This document shows positions 53,844-61,589 of a stretch of 64,000 bases of DNA, in pieces. Both the position numbers and the translations under genes were made by a program. Origin of the DNA: Geomonas subterranea (GTDB lineage Bacteria > Desulfobacterota > Desulfuromonadia > Geobacterales > Geobacteraceae); the NCBI RefSeq assembly GCF_019063845.1, contig NZ_CP077683.1, forward strand, positions 3,216,501 through 3,280,500, in the 5' to 3' direction. Each line of letters begins with the position of its first letter. The stretch's first letter is position 1. The notes under the pieces were generated by a model. The model had not been told where the DNA came from. It searched no databases and was given only the letters and a program-made list of their open reading frames with translations.

Positions 53844-54451
53844 GCGTGTCCTTGGTAACGGCCGCTTCTGTACGCCGCCGTTACTCTGTGGGCTTTTTCA
53901 GAGTGTACCTACCCCTCCACTATCAGTAGAGGAGATATATCAGTCTAAGCAAAAGCGTTCTCCTGCGTACAATGTGTCGTACCCCGAGACGGAAACACAC
54001 GACGAAATCTTCCATGACAGTAATTTCTCGCCCCGTTCCACGAGCGACCCTGGTAAATACTACAACTAAAATAATTTTCTTCAATTGAGGAAAAAGTAAA
54101 GGGTACTTGCGCATCCGCTAAGACGAAGCCGATCAGCCATATAACGTTTTGATTGGCACTTCTGCCTTAACAATTCAAGGAGAATGCCACCTGCATCTGA
54201 TCGCTTCCTACAGGAGTGAAGACGTCCATGAGAACAAACGGAAATAAAGAGAGGGGCCAGTTGTGGAAACCTGGCCCCCTCTCTTTGTTAATGGCAGGGA
54301 ATGGATTCGTATTGCTTCTCAACCGCGGCGCCGGCCGTTCACCCTCTCTGATCCGGCAGCGTCACCGGTTCGCTTTCACCCCGTTACCCGAACGGCACCG
54401 CCGGCCGTCCCACCGCGAAGCCCCCCTGCCGCCGGCTCCTTCAGGGAAGCT
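53844..54451. other. Non-coding gap with a terminator-like hairpin
   Basis: About 600 bases without a supported gene. A strong stem AGAGAGGGGCCAG/CTGGCCCCCTCTCT with TTTGTT lies at 54247-54290 and could terminate in either direction. Another small stem (CCTCCACTATCAGTAGAGG) lies at 53913-53931. The part from 53900 to 54200 is AT-richer than surrounding DNA and may hold the promoter of the minus-strand kinase run. A TGGCAC near 54155 lacks the spaced GC needed for a sigma-54 site. Confidence 0.5.
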
Positions 54452-55306
54452 CTATTCCCGCGGACGCAGCAGGTTGGCGTACTCGCGCAGCATCCAGCGC
54501 CGGGGCTCGGCTGGCAGATCGAGGATGCCGGAAAGGAGCACCCGGTACCCCCAGCATAGCTCCCCGTCCTGGGCGGCTTCCGGTTTTCCCCAGACCCTCC
54601 CGAACTGTTCGAGCTTTTCCGGCGGCAGCCGTCTCTTTATCTCCGCGAAGAGGGCCTGATATGCCACCGAGGTCTGCTCCTTACTGTTCGCCGGCAGACG
54701 CGGCGAGCGCGTAATCTCGGCGATCAGCGCTTTGCGGGTGAGGCGCAGGTACACCTGGGCATCTTCCAGCGGCAAAAGCTCCAGCCAGTGGTAGTCAAAA
54801 GCGCTTCCGGGGCGCAGCATATTCGCGCAGTCCCGTTCGGGGAGCCTGTCCGCCATGACGTTCATCACGCGCAGCAGCTCCTGGAACTCACGCTCGGAAA
54901 GGCGCGTCAGCCCGCGCACCGCGTAATCTCCGACGAGGGCCTTGCCGAAGGCATCGAAATCGGTGACGTGGGCGGCATTTTCCTTGACGGAAGTGTAGAG
55001 AAAATCTATTACCGCCGGGTCGGACAAGGTATCCCGCAGGTAGGAGTCGAAGAGGCGGTACATCTTCGTCCCCTTTTTAAAGGTGTTGTTCTTGTCGAGG
55101 AACTCCGGGTCCTTCAAAAGCTTCGCCACGGCCAGGTGGAACTCCTCGCGGCTCCCTGATGGCTCGCCCTTTTGCTCCACTTTCTTGTCCGGCGTAAGGG
55201 GTGCGACAGCCCCCCGGCTGACACCGGCGGCACCGAGAAGGAGAGCCACCAACAGCACGCCTGCGGACCTGTTTCTGCGCCATGTCATCGTCTTCGTCCC
55301 CTTCAT
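54452..55306 (-). CDS. Exported hypothetical helical protein
   Basis: The 284-residue product has a signal peptide (about 1-32, GVLLVALLLGAAGVSRG); a start at the second Met (MTWRRN) is equally possible. The mature part is helical and charged, with segments such as REEFHLAVAKLLKDPEFLDKNNTFKKGTKMYRLFDSYLRDTLSDPAVIDFLYTSV and RLSEREFQELLRVMNVMADRLPERDC, and tryptophans near the C-terminus (ELCWGYRVLLSGIL, RRWMLREYANLL). I recognise no family. It is flanked by the cytochrome remnant and the terminator gap and is transcribed alone. Confidence 0.65.
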   Translation of the reverse strand: MKGTKTMTWRRNRSAGVLLVALLLGAAGVSRGAVAPLTPDKKVEQKGEPSGSREEFHLAVAKLLKDPEFLDKNNTFKKGTKMYRLFDSYLRDTLSDPAVIDFLYTSVKENAAHVTDFDAFGKALVGDYAVRGLTRLSEREFQELLRVMNVMADRLPERDCANMLRPGSAFDYHWLELLPLEDAQVYLRLTRKALIAEITRSPRLPANSKEQTSVAYQALFAEIKRRLPPEKLEQFGRVWGKPEAAQDGELCWGYRVLLSGILDLPAEPRRWMLREYANLLRPRE

Positions 55307-55364
55307 TTGCCCCCCGTGGCGAAGCAGCCGGTCAAGGCCGCGGAGCGTAGTTCGGAAACCTCAC

Positions 55365-55609
55365 CCCTAAACGGCGCGCGAGGGTCAGTCGGTCCGGGGG
55401 CGGGGCGACTGCACCTGTACCGCTCCTCGGCGCACGATCTCTTTGCGGAAACTCTCGGGAAGACGGGCCCGGCCGACGCCAAGGGTAGCGCGAACATAGC
55501 CACCGATTGCCAGCGCTGTCACAGCGCCGCCGGCTTCGCCCCCACCATCGCGGGACTCCTTTCCGGCAGCGGCGACAGGGACAACGACACCGCCTTCCCC
55601 TGCGGGTAA
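55365..55609 (+). pseudogene. Remnant of a c-type cytochrome
   Basis: An open frame encodes LYRSSAHDLFAETLGK followed by ATDCQRCHSAAGFAPTIAGLL, which contains one perfect CxxCH heme motif in a typical cytochrome setting, and then stops. There is no signal peptide, no start codon with a ribosome site and no further heme motif. The upstream bases overlap the promoter region of the minus-strand gene. It is best read as a short leftover of a larger multiheme cytochrome gene; deletion of the rest is inferred. Confidence 0.55.
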
Positions 55610-55672
55610 ACCAGCACTGACTCATACAACAAAAGGTATGAGGACGCTACATTAAAAAAAGACCACTTGCAA

Positions 55673-55718
55673 CAAAAATCCCGCCGCAGTTCCAGGAGTT
55701 ACTGGAAGCGCGGCGGGA
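55673..55718 (-). terminator. Terminator of the TPR/Ppx-like gene
   Basis: On the minus strand TCCCGCCGC and GCGGCGGGA, with an inner CTTCCAG/CTGGAA stem, are followed by ATTTTTGTTG, 36 bases beyond the stop. Confidence 0.85.
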
Positions 55719-55753
55719 CCGGAAGCGAATGATTCTTTGCCTACGGATGGAGG

Positions 55754-57688
55754 CTAGTTCGCGAGTTTTGCTGCTTGCTCCTCAGCATCGTATGCCTGCA
55801 GGTAAACTTTCCCAGCCACCCAACTGCCCCATCGAGCAAAATAACCCTCTTTAATCTTCATTTCGGTAAAGACCGCTTTCAGTAGTTTTGCCCCAGACAG
55901 CATATTCTCAGGAGTGAAGACATCCTTAACCGAATTGATTTGAGACTCAGCCCATTTCTTGATTTCCGGATCCTTGATGTGGGAGAGAGACGGGTTTAAG
56001 AGCGCATCCGGGTTTTTATTGAGACCAGCTATGACTTTGTCGACGTCAGCCGGGGTCAGCTTGGTAAAATCTTTCCTATCGCCGGGTTTAGTGAGTGTTG
56101 CTACAGCCCACACAATTCCGCCAACAAGGTAGACTGGGCGGCGGTTACGGTAACCCGGTCGCCTCTGCATTTCTGCCTTTAGCCTAGGGGCAAGCTCTTC
56201 ATGAATGACCTTGTCTGCGGCGTTAGACAAGGCTTTCGGGTCATCGCCAGCTTTGGCTACAGCATCGGAGAGGGAAACAGTGCCAAGTGGCACTTCGACG
56301 GCAACAACATTGTCCCGACCATTGGCTCGATCCCAGTATCCAATCTTTGTGTTACCACTGCCGATGTCAACAGAGAGGGCTTTGGCGATTTTATCTGCAG
56401 GAATGCTTCCCACCACATTATAGAGGACTTCGTCATCCTTGGTAATGTATGTTAGCTTTGCGCCCGTTAGTTGCTTTACTTTTTCCGTCAAGGCATCACG
56501 GTTGGTGGCCTTTGCAACGGCGCTGCTCCCAACAAGGTAGATGTTTTTCATGTCGACCTTGTAGCTGCCAACCATCAAGTCGAAGAGTTCTTTTACGGCG
56601 TTGGCCGTCTCATCAATAGCCTGGGGTTCAAAGGCTCCCTTTGTTTTCACACCAGCGAAGATTGTGGTATTAATGGTTTTGCGGAGAGCCTCGTCTACAT
56701 CATAAGACCCTTCAGGCAGAGGTTTGATAATTAACACAGAGGCCTTAACCCCTTTGGCCCCGATCTCGATTCCGCCATACGGACGGGGTTGCGAGAGGTC
56801 CTCAAATGCAGCTCTGGTATTTGCCAGGTCAGCAGCAGCCCCTATCTTGGAGTATATATCTATAGCGGCACTAAACCACTTCCGGGCAAGGGGTATATTC
56901 CCCATATCTCTGTACAACCGCCCCAGATAGACATCTGCTACAGCCTCCCAATATGCATCTTTGACCTTCCTGACTTTATCTAGTCCTTGGAAAAGGGAGT
57001 CGTTGGCCAGAGAAAACTCGCGCAACCGTGTTTGAATGGACCCTAAGTTCAGCAAATGTATTGCTTGAGCGTGGTAATCGCCTTTCTTTTCATCAATCTC
57101 AATTGCGCGTTTGATATATTCTACGGCTTTATCAGTGTCGCCTTTCGAAGCGTAAAGCAAGCCCATGTTATTGTAAACAGGAGCGGACTTCTCATCTTCA
57201 GTTAACTGAAGGGCTTTTTGATAATATTCTAAGGATTGATCAAGCTGACCACGATTATGGTAAATATCAGCAATATTTGCCAAGGCTGTACCTTCATCAC
57301 CCGTTCTACCAAGCTCTTTAGCAATGCTTAGATATCTACTATACTCCTGCAACGCTTGCTCTTCTTCTCCGGTTGTACTTAGAACTATGCCTTGCTGGTT
57401 ATAAATGTACATCAAGGCTTCTTTATCGCTGGTAAGTTCCTCTGCCTTTTTAAACGCGGACAAAGCGGAATTGAGTTCTCCTGCCATCCGTAAAGAATAT
57501 CCAAGACAATAAAAACTTTCATAATTTTTTGGAGACGATTTAGTGGCTTTTTTTGCATGCTCTACGGCGCGTGAGTAATCACTTGCTTTTGAAAAGTTCC
57601 AGCATGCGTCCAAGTTAGCATCGGCAAAACTTAATACCGGCACCAGTAAAACTACAAAAGCCACCATTATTCGAAGAAACCGAATCAC
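55754..57688 (-). CDS. Exported TPR protein fused to a Ppx/GppA-like actin-fold domain
   Basis: The 644-residue protein starts at a GTG preceded by GAAAGGGGC. The signal peptide is MVAFVVLLVPVLSFADA. Residues about 30-310 hold at least six TPR motifs (SALSAFKKAEEL, QALQEYSRYLSIAKELG, QSLEYYQKALQL, KAVEYIKRAIEI). The C-terminal half has Ppx/GppA landmarks: IEIGAKGVKASVLII (phosphate-1 like), NIYLVGSSAVAKATNRDAL (the SAVR-type motif), LSVDIGSGNTKIGYW (phosphate-2 like) and YLVGGIVWAVATL (adenosine-type). Export of such a domain is unusual because the periplasm lacks ATP; polyphosphate or ppGpp-like ligands are conceivable. Base composition is clearly more AT-rich than flanking genes, suggesting acquisition from another source. 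Confidence 0.8.
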   Translation of the reverse strand: MIRFLRIMVAFVVLLVPVLSFADANLDACWNFSKASDYSRAVEHAKKATKSSPKNYESFYCLGYSLRMAGELNSALSAFKKAEELTSDKEALMYIYNQQGIVLSTTGEEEQALQEYSRYLSIAKELGRTGDEGTALANIADIYHNRGQLDQSLEYYQKALQLTEDEKSAPVYNNMGLLYASKGDTDKAVEYIKRAIEIDEKKGDYHAQAIHLLNLGSIQTRLREFSLANDSLFQGLDKVRKVKDAYWEAVADVYLGRLYRDMGNIPLARKWFSAAIDIYSKIGAAADLANTRAAFEDLSQPRPYGGIEIGAKGVKASVLIIKPLPEGSYDVDEALRKTINTTIFAGVKTKGAFEPQAIDETANAVKELFDLMVGSYKVDMKNIYLVGSSAVAKATNRDALTEKVKQLTGAKLTYITKDDEVLYNVVGSIPADKIAKALSVDIGSGNTKIGYWDRANGRDNVVAVEVPLGTVSLSDAVAKAGDDPKALSNAADKVIHEELAPRLKAEMQRRPGYRNRRPVYLVGGIVWAVATLTKPGDRKDFTKLTPADVDKVIAGLNKNPDALLNPSLSHIKDPEIKKWAESQINSVKDVFTPENMLSGAKLLKAVFTEMKIKEGYFARWGSWVAGKVYLQAYDAEEQAAKLAN

Positions 57689-57864
57689 AATATTGCCCCT
57701 TTCTTGACCAATTGCGCTCAAACGTGGCGAGTTAACGGCGGACATTCCTTTGACGGCAACAGCCATCAGCTTGAAATGCTTTCATCGGCTGAAGAACCAG
57801 CCAATGATGCGACCGCACAGGCTATGGTGCCACAGAAGATCAAAATAGTACCGAGACCGATAGG

Positions 57865-57888
57865 GTGCCCCCGCACGAGCGGGGGCAC
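57865..57888 (-). terminator. Hairpin after the TraT gene
   Basis: GTGCCCCCGC and GCGGGGGCAC form a perfect ten-base stem with a four-base loop directly after the TraT-like stop. There is no T-run on the minus strand, so its terminator role is uncertain. Confidence 0.5.
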
Positions 57889-57895
57889 TCAGTCT

Positions 57896-58624
57896 TTACT
57901 TGAAGTATCCCGCTATCTGGGAAGCGAGGCGGCCAGAGATCGTCTTGGTGGCTTCCTCACGGTTGATGTTGGTCTGCACTGCTTTCACGCCGATGCGGGT
58001 GCGGTACTCCTGCCTGCTGTCGGACACGCTCCGGGTGGTGTTTTTGGAGGTGCTGGATCCGTTGCTAAGGGAGGCTGTCTCTGTACCGGTGACACCACCT
58101 TCAACGGCTTCCTTGATCGAGATATCCACCAGGCCAAGGTAGGTATCGACGTGCACCATGGACCCGGCTAGGGCGCCGAGCCCCGCACCTGCTGCACCTA
58201 TGGCGAGACCGGTAAGCCCCCCGCCGTATCCGCGCCCGTCAGCCCTGGCCATACCGAGAATGGCGCCACCGACGCCGCCGGCCACGGCCCCTTCCATGGT
58301 CATGTCTTTCTTCTCTTCACCAAGGTACAAAAGGTTCGCCTGCAACAGGTATGCTGCCTCTTTGGGGTTGGAGGTAACTTTGCGCCCCGAGGCTGTGATC
58401 TGGTCTTTCAGAGCTTTGCCGAAGTCGATCTCCTGGAAGTCGCTGGTATTGGTCACCCTGACGTAAATCGGCTTGCCGGATTCAAGAGTCTCCGGATCCA
58501 GGAACACCGTGTCGCTCATTTTCGCTGACACTTCGAGGTTGCGGTGCTGGATCGCCGCGCAACCGGGCAAGAGCATGGCGGTGAGAGCGAAGAGCATCAT
58601 TACTTTCATAGTGGCTTTGAACAT
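57896..58624 (-). CDS. TraT-family outer-membrane lipoprotein
   Basis: The 242-residue product has lipobox LLPGC (residues 18-22), then AAIQHRNLEVSAKMSDTVFLDPE, closely following TraT proteins of conjugative plasmids (KRNLEVKTQMSETIWLEP). The glycine-rich hydrophobic middle (GAVAGGVGGAILGMARADG ... GGLTGLAIGAAGAGLGALAGSMV) and the C-terminal QEYRTRIGVKAVQTNINREEA block also match. In F-like plasmids TraT mediates surface exclusion and serum resistance; chromosomal copies are common in Deltaproteobacteria and their role is not known. No conjugation genes are visible here. Ribosome site GGAGGAAGT supports the start at 58624. Confidence 0.9.
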   Translation of the reverse strand: MFKATMKVMMLFALTAMLLPGCAAIQHRNLEVSAKMSDTVFLDPETLESGKPIYVRVTNTSDFQEIDFGKALKDQITASGRKVTSNPKEAAYLLQANLLYLGEEKKDMTMEGAVAGGVGGAILGMARADGRGYGGGLTGLAIGAAGAGLGALAGSMVHVDTYLGLVDISIKEAVEGGVTGTETASLSNGSSTSKNTTRSVSDSRQEYRTRIGVKAVQTNINREEATKTISGRLASQIAGYFK

Positions 58625-59118
58625 ACTTCCTCCAGTTGTTGAGTGTGCCTGCAGCTGTTATGTGTGCAGGCCATAAAGAAACACCGCAGGTTCTGCCAGC
58701 CCGCTGTCGTCATAGCAGCGGGCACACAAAAAAAAGCGCCCGACTCAGCATTTACGCTGAGAACATGGGCGCTTTTAAAAATCCCCGCTTCTTCGGTAAC
58801 CGGCTATCCATAATCTCTCTATGGACCCTATGGTTTTGCGTCATCAGATTACTCTGATTTTGCTCTTATCGGCAGCAGCCCTGAATTTCGCTTTTAGATT
58901 GCTATTCCCCGCTCTTCCTGCTTTCGCAGGCTCTAAGTTCAGTTGCTCTCATACCACTATTCACTTTCGATGTCTAATGATTTTATTTGATGAACTGGAG
59001 CAGGGCAAAAATAGAAGGGGAGGTTGAGGAGGTTCCAAGGGACGCGGGCGGCCAGCGTAAAGTGACTCCGGTGGACCATGGTGTCCGGTTCGTCTGTGAG
59101 GGAAAAGGAAGCTCTTTT
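58625..59118. other. Non-coding gap with hairpins between traT-like and MNT genes
   Basis: The gap holds a perfect terminator-like hairpin at 58733-58776 (AAAAGCGCCC ... GGGCGCTTTT with inner CTCAGC/GCTGAG). A smaller stem, CCCGCTG/CAGCGGG, lies at 58700-58722. Past 58780 no supported coding frame is seen; short frames lack ribosome sites and family resemblance. Confidence 0.55.
58733..58776. terminator. Bidirectional-looking terminator hairpin
   Basis: AAAAGCGCCC and GGGCGCTTTT pair perfectly, with an inner GACTCAGC/GCTGAG stem. A-runs and T-runs at both ends would allow termination in either direction. It lies about 110 bases upstream of the TraT-like gene. Confidence 0.7.
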
Positions 59119-59442
59119 CTAGCGACGTTTGCCGCTTTGCACCTGCACGGTCCCGCCTCGCTCGATCTCCCCCCTGAAGCTCTCAGGAATACGCGCCCAA
59201 TCGAGGATATCGACGAGAATGGGGATGTTGCTGTCGGACAAAGCCTCTTTCAGCTCAAAAAGGTTTGGTTGCGGTACGCTGAGGTCGGCGACGTTCCGGG
59301 CGACCAAGTCGAGATCGCTACCGTCGTGGGACGTCCCCTGCACCCGGCTGCCATAAGCAAGCACCTCGGCATCCGGGAGATGAACGGCCAGCAACTGGCG
59401 AACCATCTCCAACCATTCAGGGCGCAAATCAAGCTTCGGCAT
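59119..59442 (-). CDS. MNT-type nucleotidyltransferase (MntA-like antitoxin)
   Basis: The 107-residue protein starts at MPKLDLRPEW, inside the end of the HEPN gene. The minimal nucleotidyltransferase signature is complete: GSRVQGTSHDGSDLDLVA (G-S-x4-G ... D-x-D) with a later acidic residue in VDILDW. Partners of HEPN proteins in this class AMPylate and silence the HEPN RNase. It overlaps the HEPN gene by 14 bases, so the two are co-translated in the usual HEPN-first order. Confidence 0.9.
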   Translation of the reverse strand: MPKLDLRPEWLEMVRQLLAVHLPDAEVLAYGSRVQGTSHDGSDLDLVARNVADLSVPQPNLFELKEALSDSNIPILVDILDWARIPESFRGEIERGGTVQVQSGKRR

Positions 59443-59860
59443 CGCCTGAACGCTCCAGCAAAGTGGCCTCCAAGGCACGGGCGTCAACGATGAACCCGGG
59501 CAGGACTTTCAGTGTATCTTCCGCAAAACCGACACCATAATCATGTGCAGTGCTGTTTCGGTTGTCGCGATAGAGGAACCAGCGTTCGACAGTATCGGCC
59601 TCCATCAGACCGTGTTTGGCGGCATGACGCAAAACGTCTTTGTAGGTGAGACTGTCGACTTCTCTTGGGCTGCCGGTGTAAGCCTTCAGAGCCTTACGGA
59701 GCAGCTTGCCGCCCGTTTCCAAGGTCAACTCGAAACCTTTGACAACTGCGTTGCGATATATTTCGTATTCGATGCTGTCAGGATCAGACGCGGTGAGAAG
59801 CGTGAGGGAGCTCTCCAGGGTTTTGATGCAGCGAGCGAAGTGTTCGGTGTTCAGATGCAT
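59429..59860 (-). CDS. HEPN-domain protein (HI0074-like), predicted toxin RNase
   Basis: The 143-residue helical protein begins at the second Met (MHLNTEHF), which has GGAGG six bases upstream. It matches the nucleotidyltransferase-substrate-binding/HI0074 family: SLTLLTASDPDSIEYEIYRNAVVKGFELTLETGGKLLRKAL, then VLRHAAKHGLM and RDNRNSTAHDYG. The last contains the R-x4-H catalytic motif of HEPN RNases (R-NSTA-H). With the overlapping MNT gene it forms a type VII toxin-antitoxin-like pair. It lies close to a tRNA-Phe gene, a common location for mobile pairs. Confidence 0.88.
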   Translation of the reverse strand: MHLNTEHFARCIKTLESSLTLLTASDPDSIEYEIYRNAVVKGFELTLETGGKLLRKALKAYTGSPREVDSLTYKDVLRHAAKHGLMEADTVERWFLYRDNRNSTAHDYGVGFAEDTLKVLPGFIVDARALEATLLERSGDAEA

Positions 59861-59914
59861 CACTGCCTCCAAGTGGTGTGACAGTACCTGCCGAGCCGTA
59901 AGGAAGAAATAAAA

Positions 59915-59946
59915 AAAGAGACCAGCTATTTCTAACTGGTCTCTTT
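59915..59946 (-). terminator. Terminator of the tRNA-Phe gene
   Basis: AAAGAGACCAG and CTGGTCTCTTT form the stem; on the minus strand the arm continues into a run of seven T residues. It begins ten bases after the tRNA 3' end. Confidence 0.85.
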
Positions 59947-59955
59947 ACTTTCTAG

Positions 59956-60031
59956 TGGTGCCCAGAGACGGAATCGAACCGCCGACACGAGGATTTTCAA
60001 TCCTCTGCTCTACCGACTGAGCTATCTGGGC
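59956..60031 (-). tRNA. tRNA-Phe (GAA)
   Basis: The 76-nt minus-strand sequence GCCCAGATAGCTCAGTCGGT... folds into a full cloverleaf: acceptor GCCCAGA/TCTGGGC, D-arm AGCTC..GAGC, anticodon arm GAGGATTGAAAATCCTC with anticodon GAA (59996-59998), and T-arm GGCGGTTCGATTCCGTC. CCA is encoded at the 3' end. Confidence 0.97.
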
Positions 60032-60116
60032 AAGAGACCAACTTTATACTTTGATTCCCTGATTGTGTCAACCCTTTTCTTTCCACCTTCGCCAAGGCTT
60101 CGGTGGACAAGCTAAA

Positions 60117-60680
60117 CTAGGCGCGGGAGATGAAACGACCGTCGCGGGTGTCGACCTTGATCTTCTCGCCTGCCTCGAGGTACGGCGGCACCTGCAGACG
60201 CAGACCTGTCTCCAAGACGGCTTCCTTGGTCTGCGCGGTGGCGGTGGCGTTCTTCATGGCGGGAGCCGTCTCGGTTACCACCAGTTCGACTACCATGGGA
60301 AGGTCCACGTTGACCATGCGCTCCTGGAAGATGCCAAGCTGCACTTCGGTACCGTCAAGAAGAAACGGCGCGATGGCTTCGAAGTTGTCCTCTTCCATCT
60401 CGAACTGCTCGTAGGTCTCCAGGTCCATGAAGATGCCGCGGCCGCCGTCGGCGTAGAGGAACTGCCCCTTGTGACGCTCGAAATCGGCCTCGTCTACCTT
60501 GTCACCGGAACGGAAGGTCTTCTCGAGGACCTGCGCGGTGATCAGGTTGCGGTATTTGGTCTTCACCATGGTGTTGGCGCCACGGGCCGAAGGGGACTGA
60601 AAGCTTACGTCGACTAACACGCAGGGCGCGCCGTCCAGCTGGATGACGAGGCCTTTCTTGAAATCGTTGGTAGTGTACAT
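60117..60680 (-). CDS. Elongation factor P paralog, EfpL/YeiP-like
   Basis: The 187-residue protein has three OB/KOW-type domains as in EF-P and ends with the typical LRLQVPPYLEAGEKIKVDTRDGRF. The critical loop of domain I reads FQSPSARGANTMVKTK. Classical EF-P carries a modified Lys or Arg in a KPGKGGA-type loop, whereas the SP-ARGA pattern is that of EfpL (YeiP), which eases ribosome stalling at prolines and other motifs with an unmodified Arg at the tip. It is therefore better called EfpL-like than Efp. It is divergent from the S4 gene and lies just beyond tRNA-Phe. Confidence 0.88.
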   Translation of the reverse strand: MYTTNDFKKGLVIQLDGAPCVLVDVSFQSPSARGANTMVKTKYRNLITAQVLEKTFRSGDKVDEADFERHKGQFLYADGGRGIFMDLETYEQFEMEEDNFEAIAPFLLDGTEVQLGIFQERMVNVDLPMVVELVVTETAPAMKNATATAQTKEAVLETGLRLQVPPYLEAGEKIKVDTRDGRFISRA

Positions 60681-60775
60681 GCGGGGTTCTCCTTAGCGAA
60701 ATGTCCCTTTTTAGCAGAATTTTGTGCTAAATTCAACCGCGCCATGACGGCGAGACTTTGAGATGTGGAGGATCT

Positions 60776-60973
60776 GTGAAGATAGATACAGAATTTATCA
60801 AGTTGGACAGTTTTCTTAAGGCGGTGGATGCGGTCTGCTCCGGAGGCGAGGCGAAAATCATCATCTCGGAAGGGATGGTCTCGGTAAACGGCGAGGTGGA
60901 ACTGCGCCGCGGCAGGAAGCTGCGTCCTGGCGACAAGGTGGAACTTGGAGGAAAAACGTTCCCGGTGGAATAG
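60776..60973 (+). CDS. Small S4-domain RNA-binding protein (YbcJ/RlbA-like)
   Basis: The 65-residue protein starts at a GTG with GGAGG five bases before it. Nearly all of it is one S4 fold: IKLDSFLKAVDAVCSGGEAKIIISEGMVSVNGEVELRRGRKLRPGDKV. This size and layout match the stand-alone S4 proteins related to E. coli YbcJ, which bind RNA and may act in ribosome assembly. It converges on the SUI1-type gene with five bases between stops. Confidence 0.88.
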   Translation: MKIDTEFIKLDSFLKAVDAVCSGGEAKIIISEGMVSVNGEVELRRGRKLRPGDKVELGGKTFPVE

Positions 60974-60978
60974 CCGGA

Positions 60979-61344
60979 TCAGCCTCCCGCGCGTTTGGCC
61001 TTGTAGCCGCGCTTGATCAACTCGGCGAGGAGCACCTCGGCGTGGTCGCCCTGGATCTCGATGACGCCCTCCTTGGCGGTCCCGCCGCAGCCGCAACGCT
61101 TCTTCAGTTCGCCCGCCAGTGCCGTGAGCGCCGCCGCGTCGAGGGGGAGCCCTGTGATGACGATGACGGTCTTGCCGCCGCGTCCTTTGGTTTCGCGTCT
61201 CAGGCGCACCACTCCGTCACCTGCGGGCGCTGAGGATTTCTTGCAGGCACAGGCGCTGACCGGCTTTCCGCAACCGGGGCACATGCGGCCGAATTCACAG
61301 GAGTAGACTACCGGGGCATCACTGTTGGAGGTGGTCTTTTTCAT
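60979..61344 (-). CDS. SUI1/eIF1-family protein (YciH-like)
   Basis: The 121-residue product begins MKKTTSNSDAPVVYSCEFGRMCPGCGKPVSACACKK, with a Cys cluster (CPGC..CACK) like bacterial YciH. The SUI1 fold follows: VRLRRETKGRGGKTVIVITGLP, LAGELKKRCGCGGTAKEGVIEIQGDH and LLAELIKRGYKAKRAGG. The start is chosen over an upstream ATG that would add 24 residues from a repeat region. Archaeal and eukaryotic relatives control start-codon choice; in bacteria the role is not clear, and YciH has been reported to act in stress translation. Confidence 0.9.
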   Translation of the reverse strand: MKKTTSNSDAPVVYSCEFGRMCPGCGKPVSACACKKSSAPAGDGVVRLRRETKGRGGKTVIVITGLPLDAAALTALAGELKKRCGCGGTAKEGVIEIQGDHAEVLLAELIKRGYKAKRAGG

Positions 61345-61371
61345 GGCTGCTTTTGTAGCAGAAAATCCACT

Positions 61372-61588
61372 TCGTGTCACGCAAAGCCGCAAAGACGCTA
61401 AGAAAGTCTGAACCATTAGCCACGGAGAAAATCTGAGAACTTCTGAGAAAACCGAGAAAAGCCGGAGGGTAGAAGCAAAAGGTTTTACCCTTTTTTTGTT
61501 TTTGCATTCTCAGATTTCCTCAGATTTTCTCCGTGGCCACTGGTTCTGTCTTGTGTCTCTCTTTGCGCCTTTGCGGCTTTGCGTGAGG
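61372..61588. repeat. Nested inverted-repeat element
   Basis: Outer arms GTCACGCAAAGCCGCAAAG (61376-61394) and CTTTGCGGCTTTGCGTGAGG (61569-61588) enclose inner arms GCCACGGAGAAAATCTGAG (61419-61437) and its perfect complement (61519-61537). The centre is A/T-rich with a T-run. No coding frame is supported inside. The 'GCAAAGGCGCAAAG' and 'CACGGAGAAAATC' types are dispersed repeats in related genomes. Confidence 0.8.
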
Positions 61589-61589
61589 C

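Noticed and set aside
54140-54175. Sigma-54 promoter (TGGCAC motif)
   Set aside because: The required GC (TTGC) element is not at the correct spacing.
57896-58624. Conjugative plasmid remnant, suggested by TraT
   Set aside because: No other transfer, relaxase or integrase gene is visible; chromosomal TraT homologues are common.
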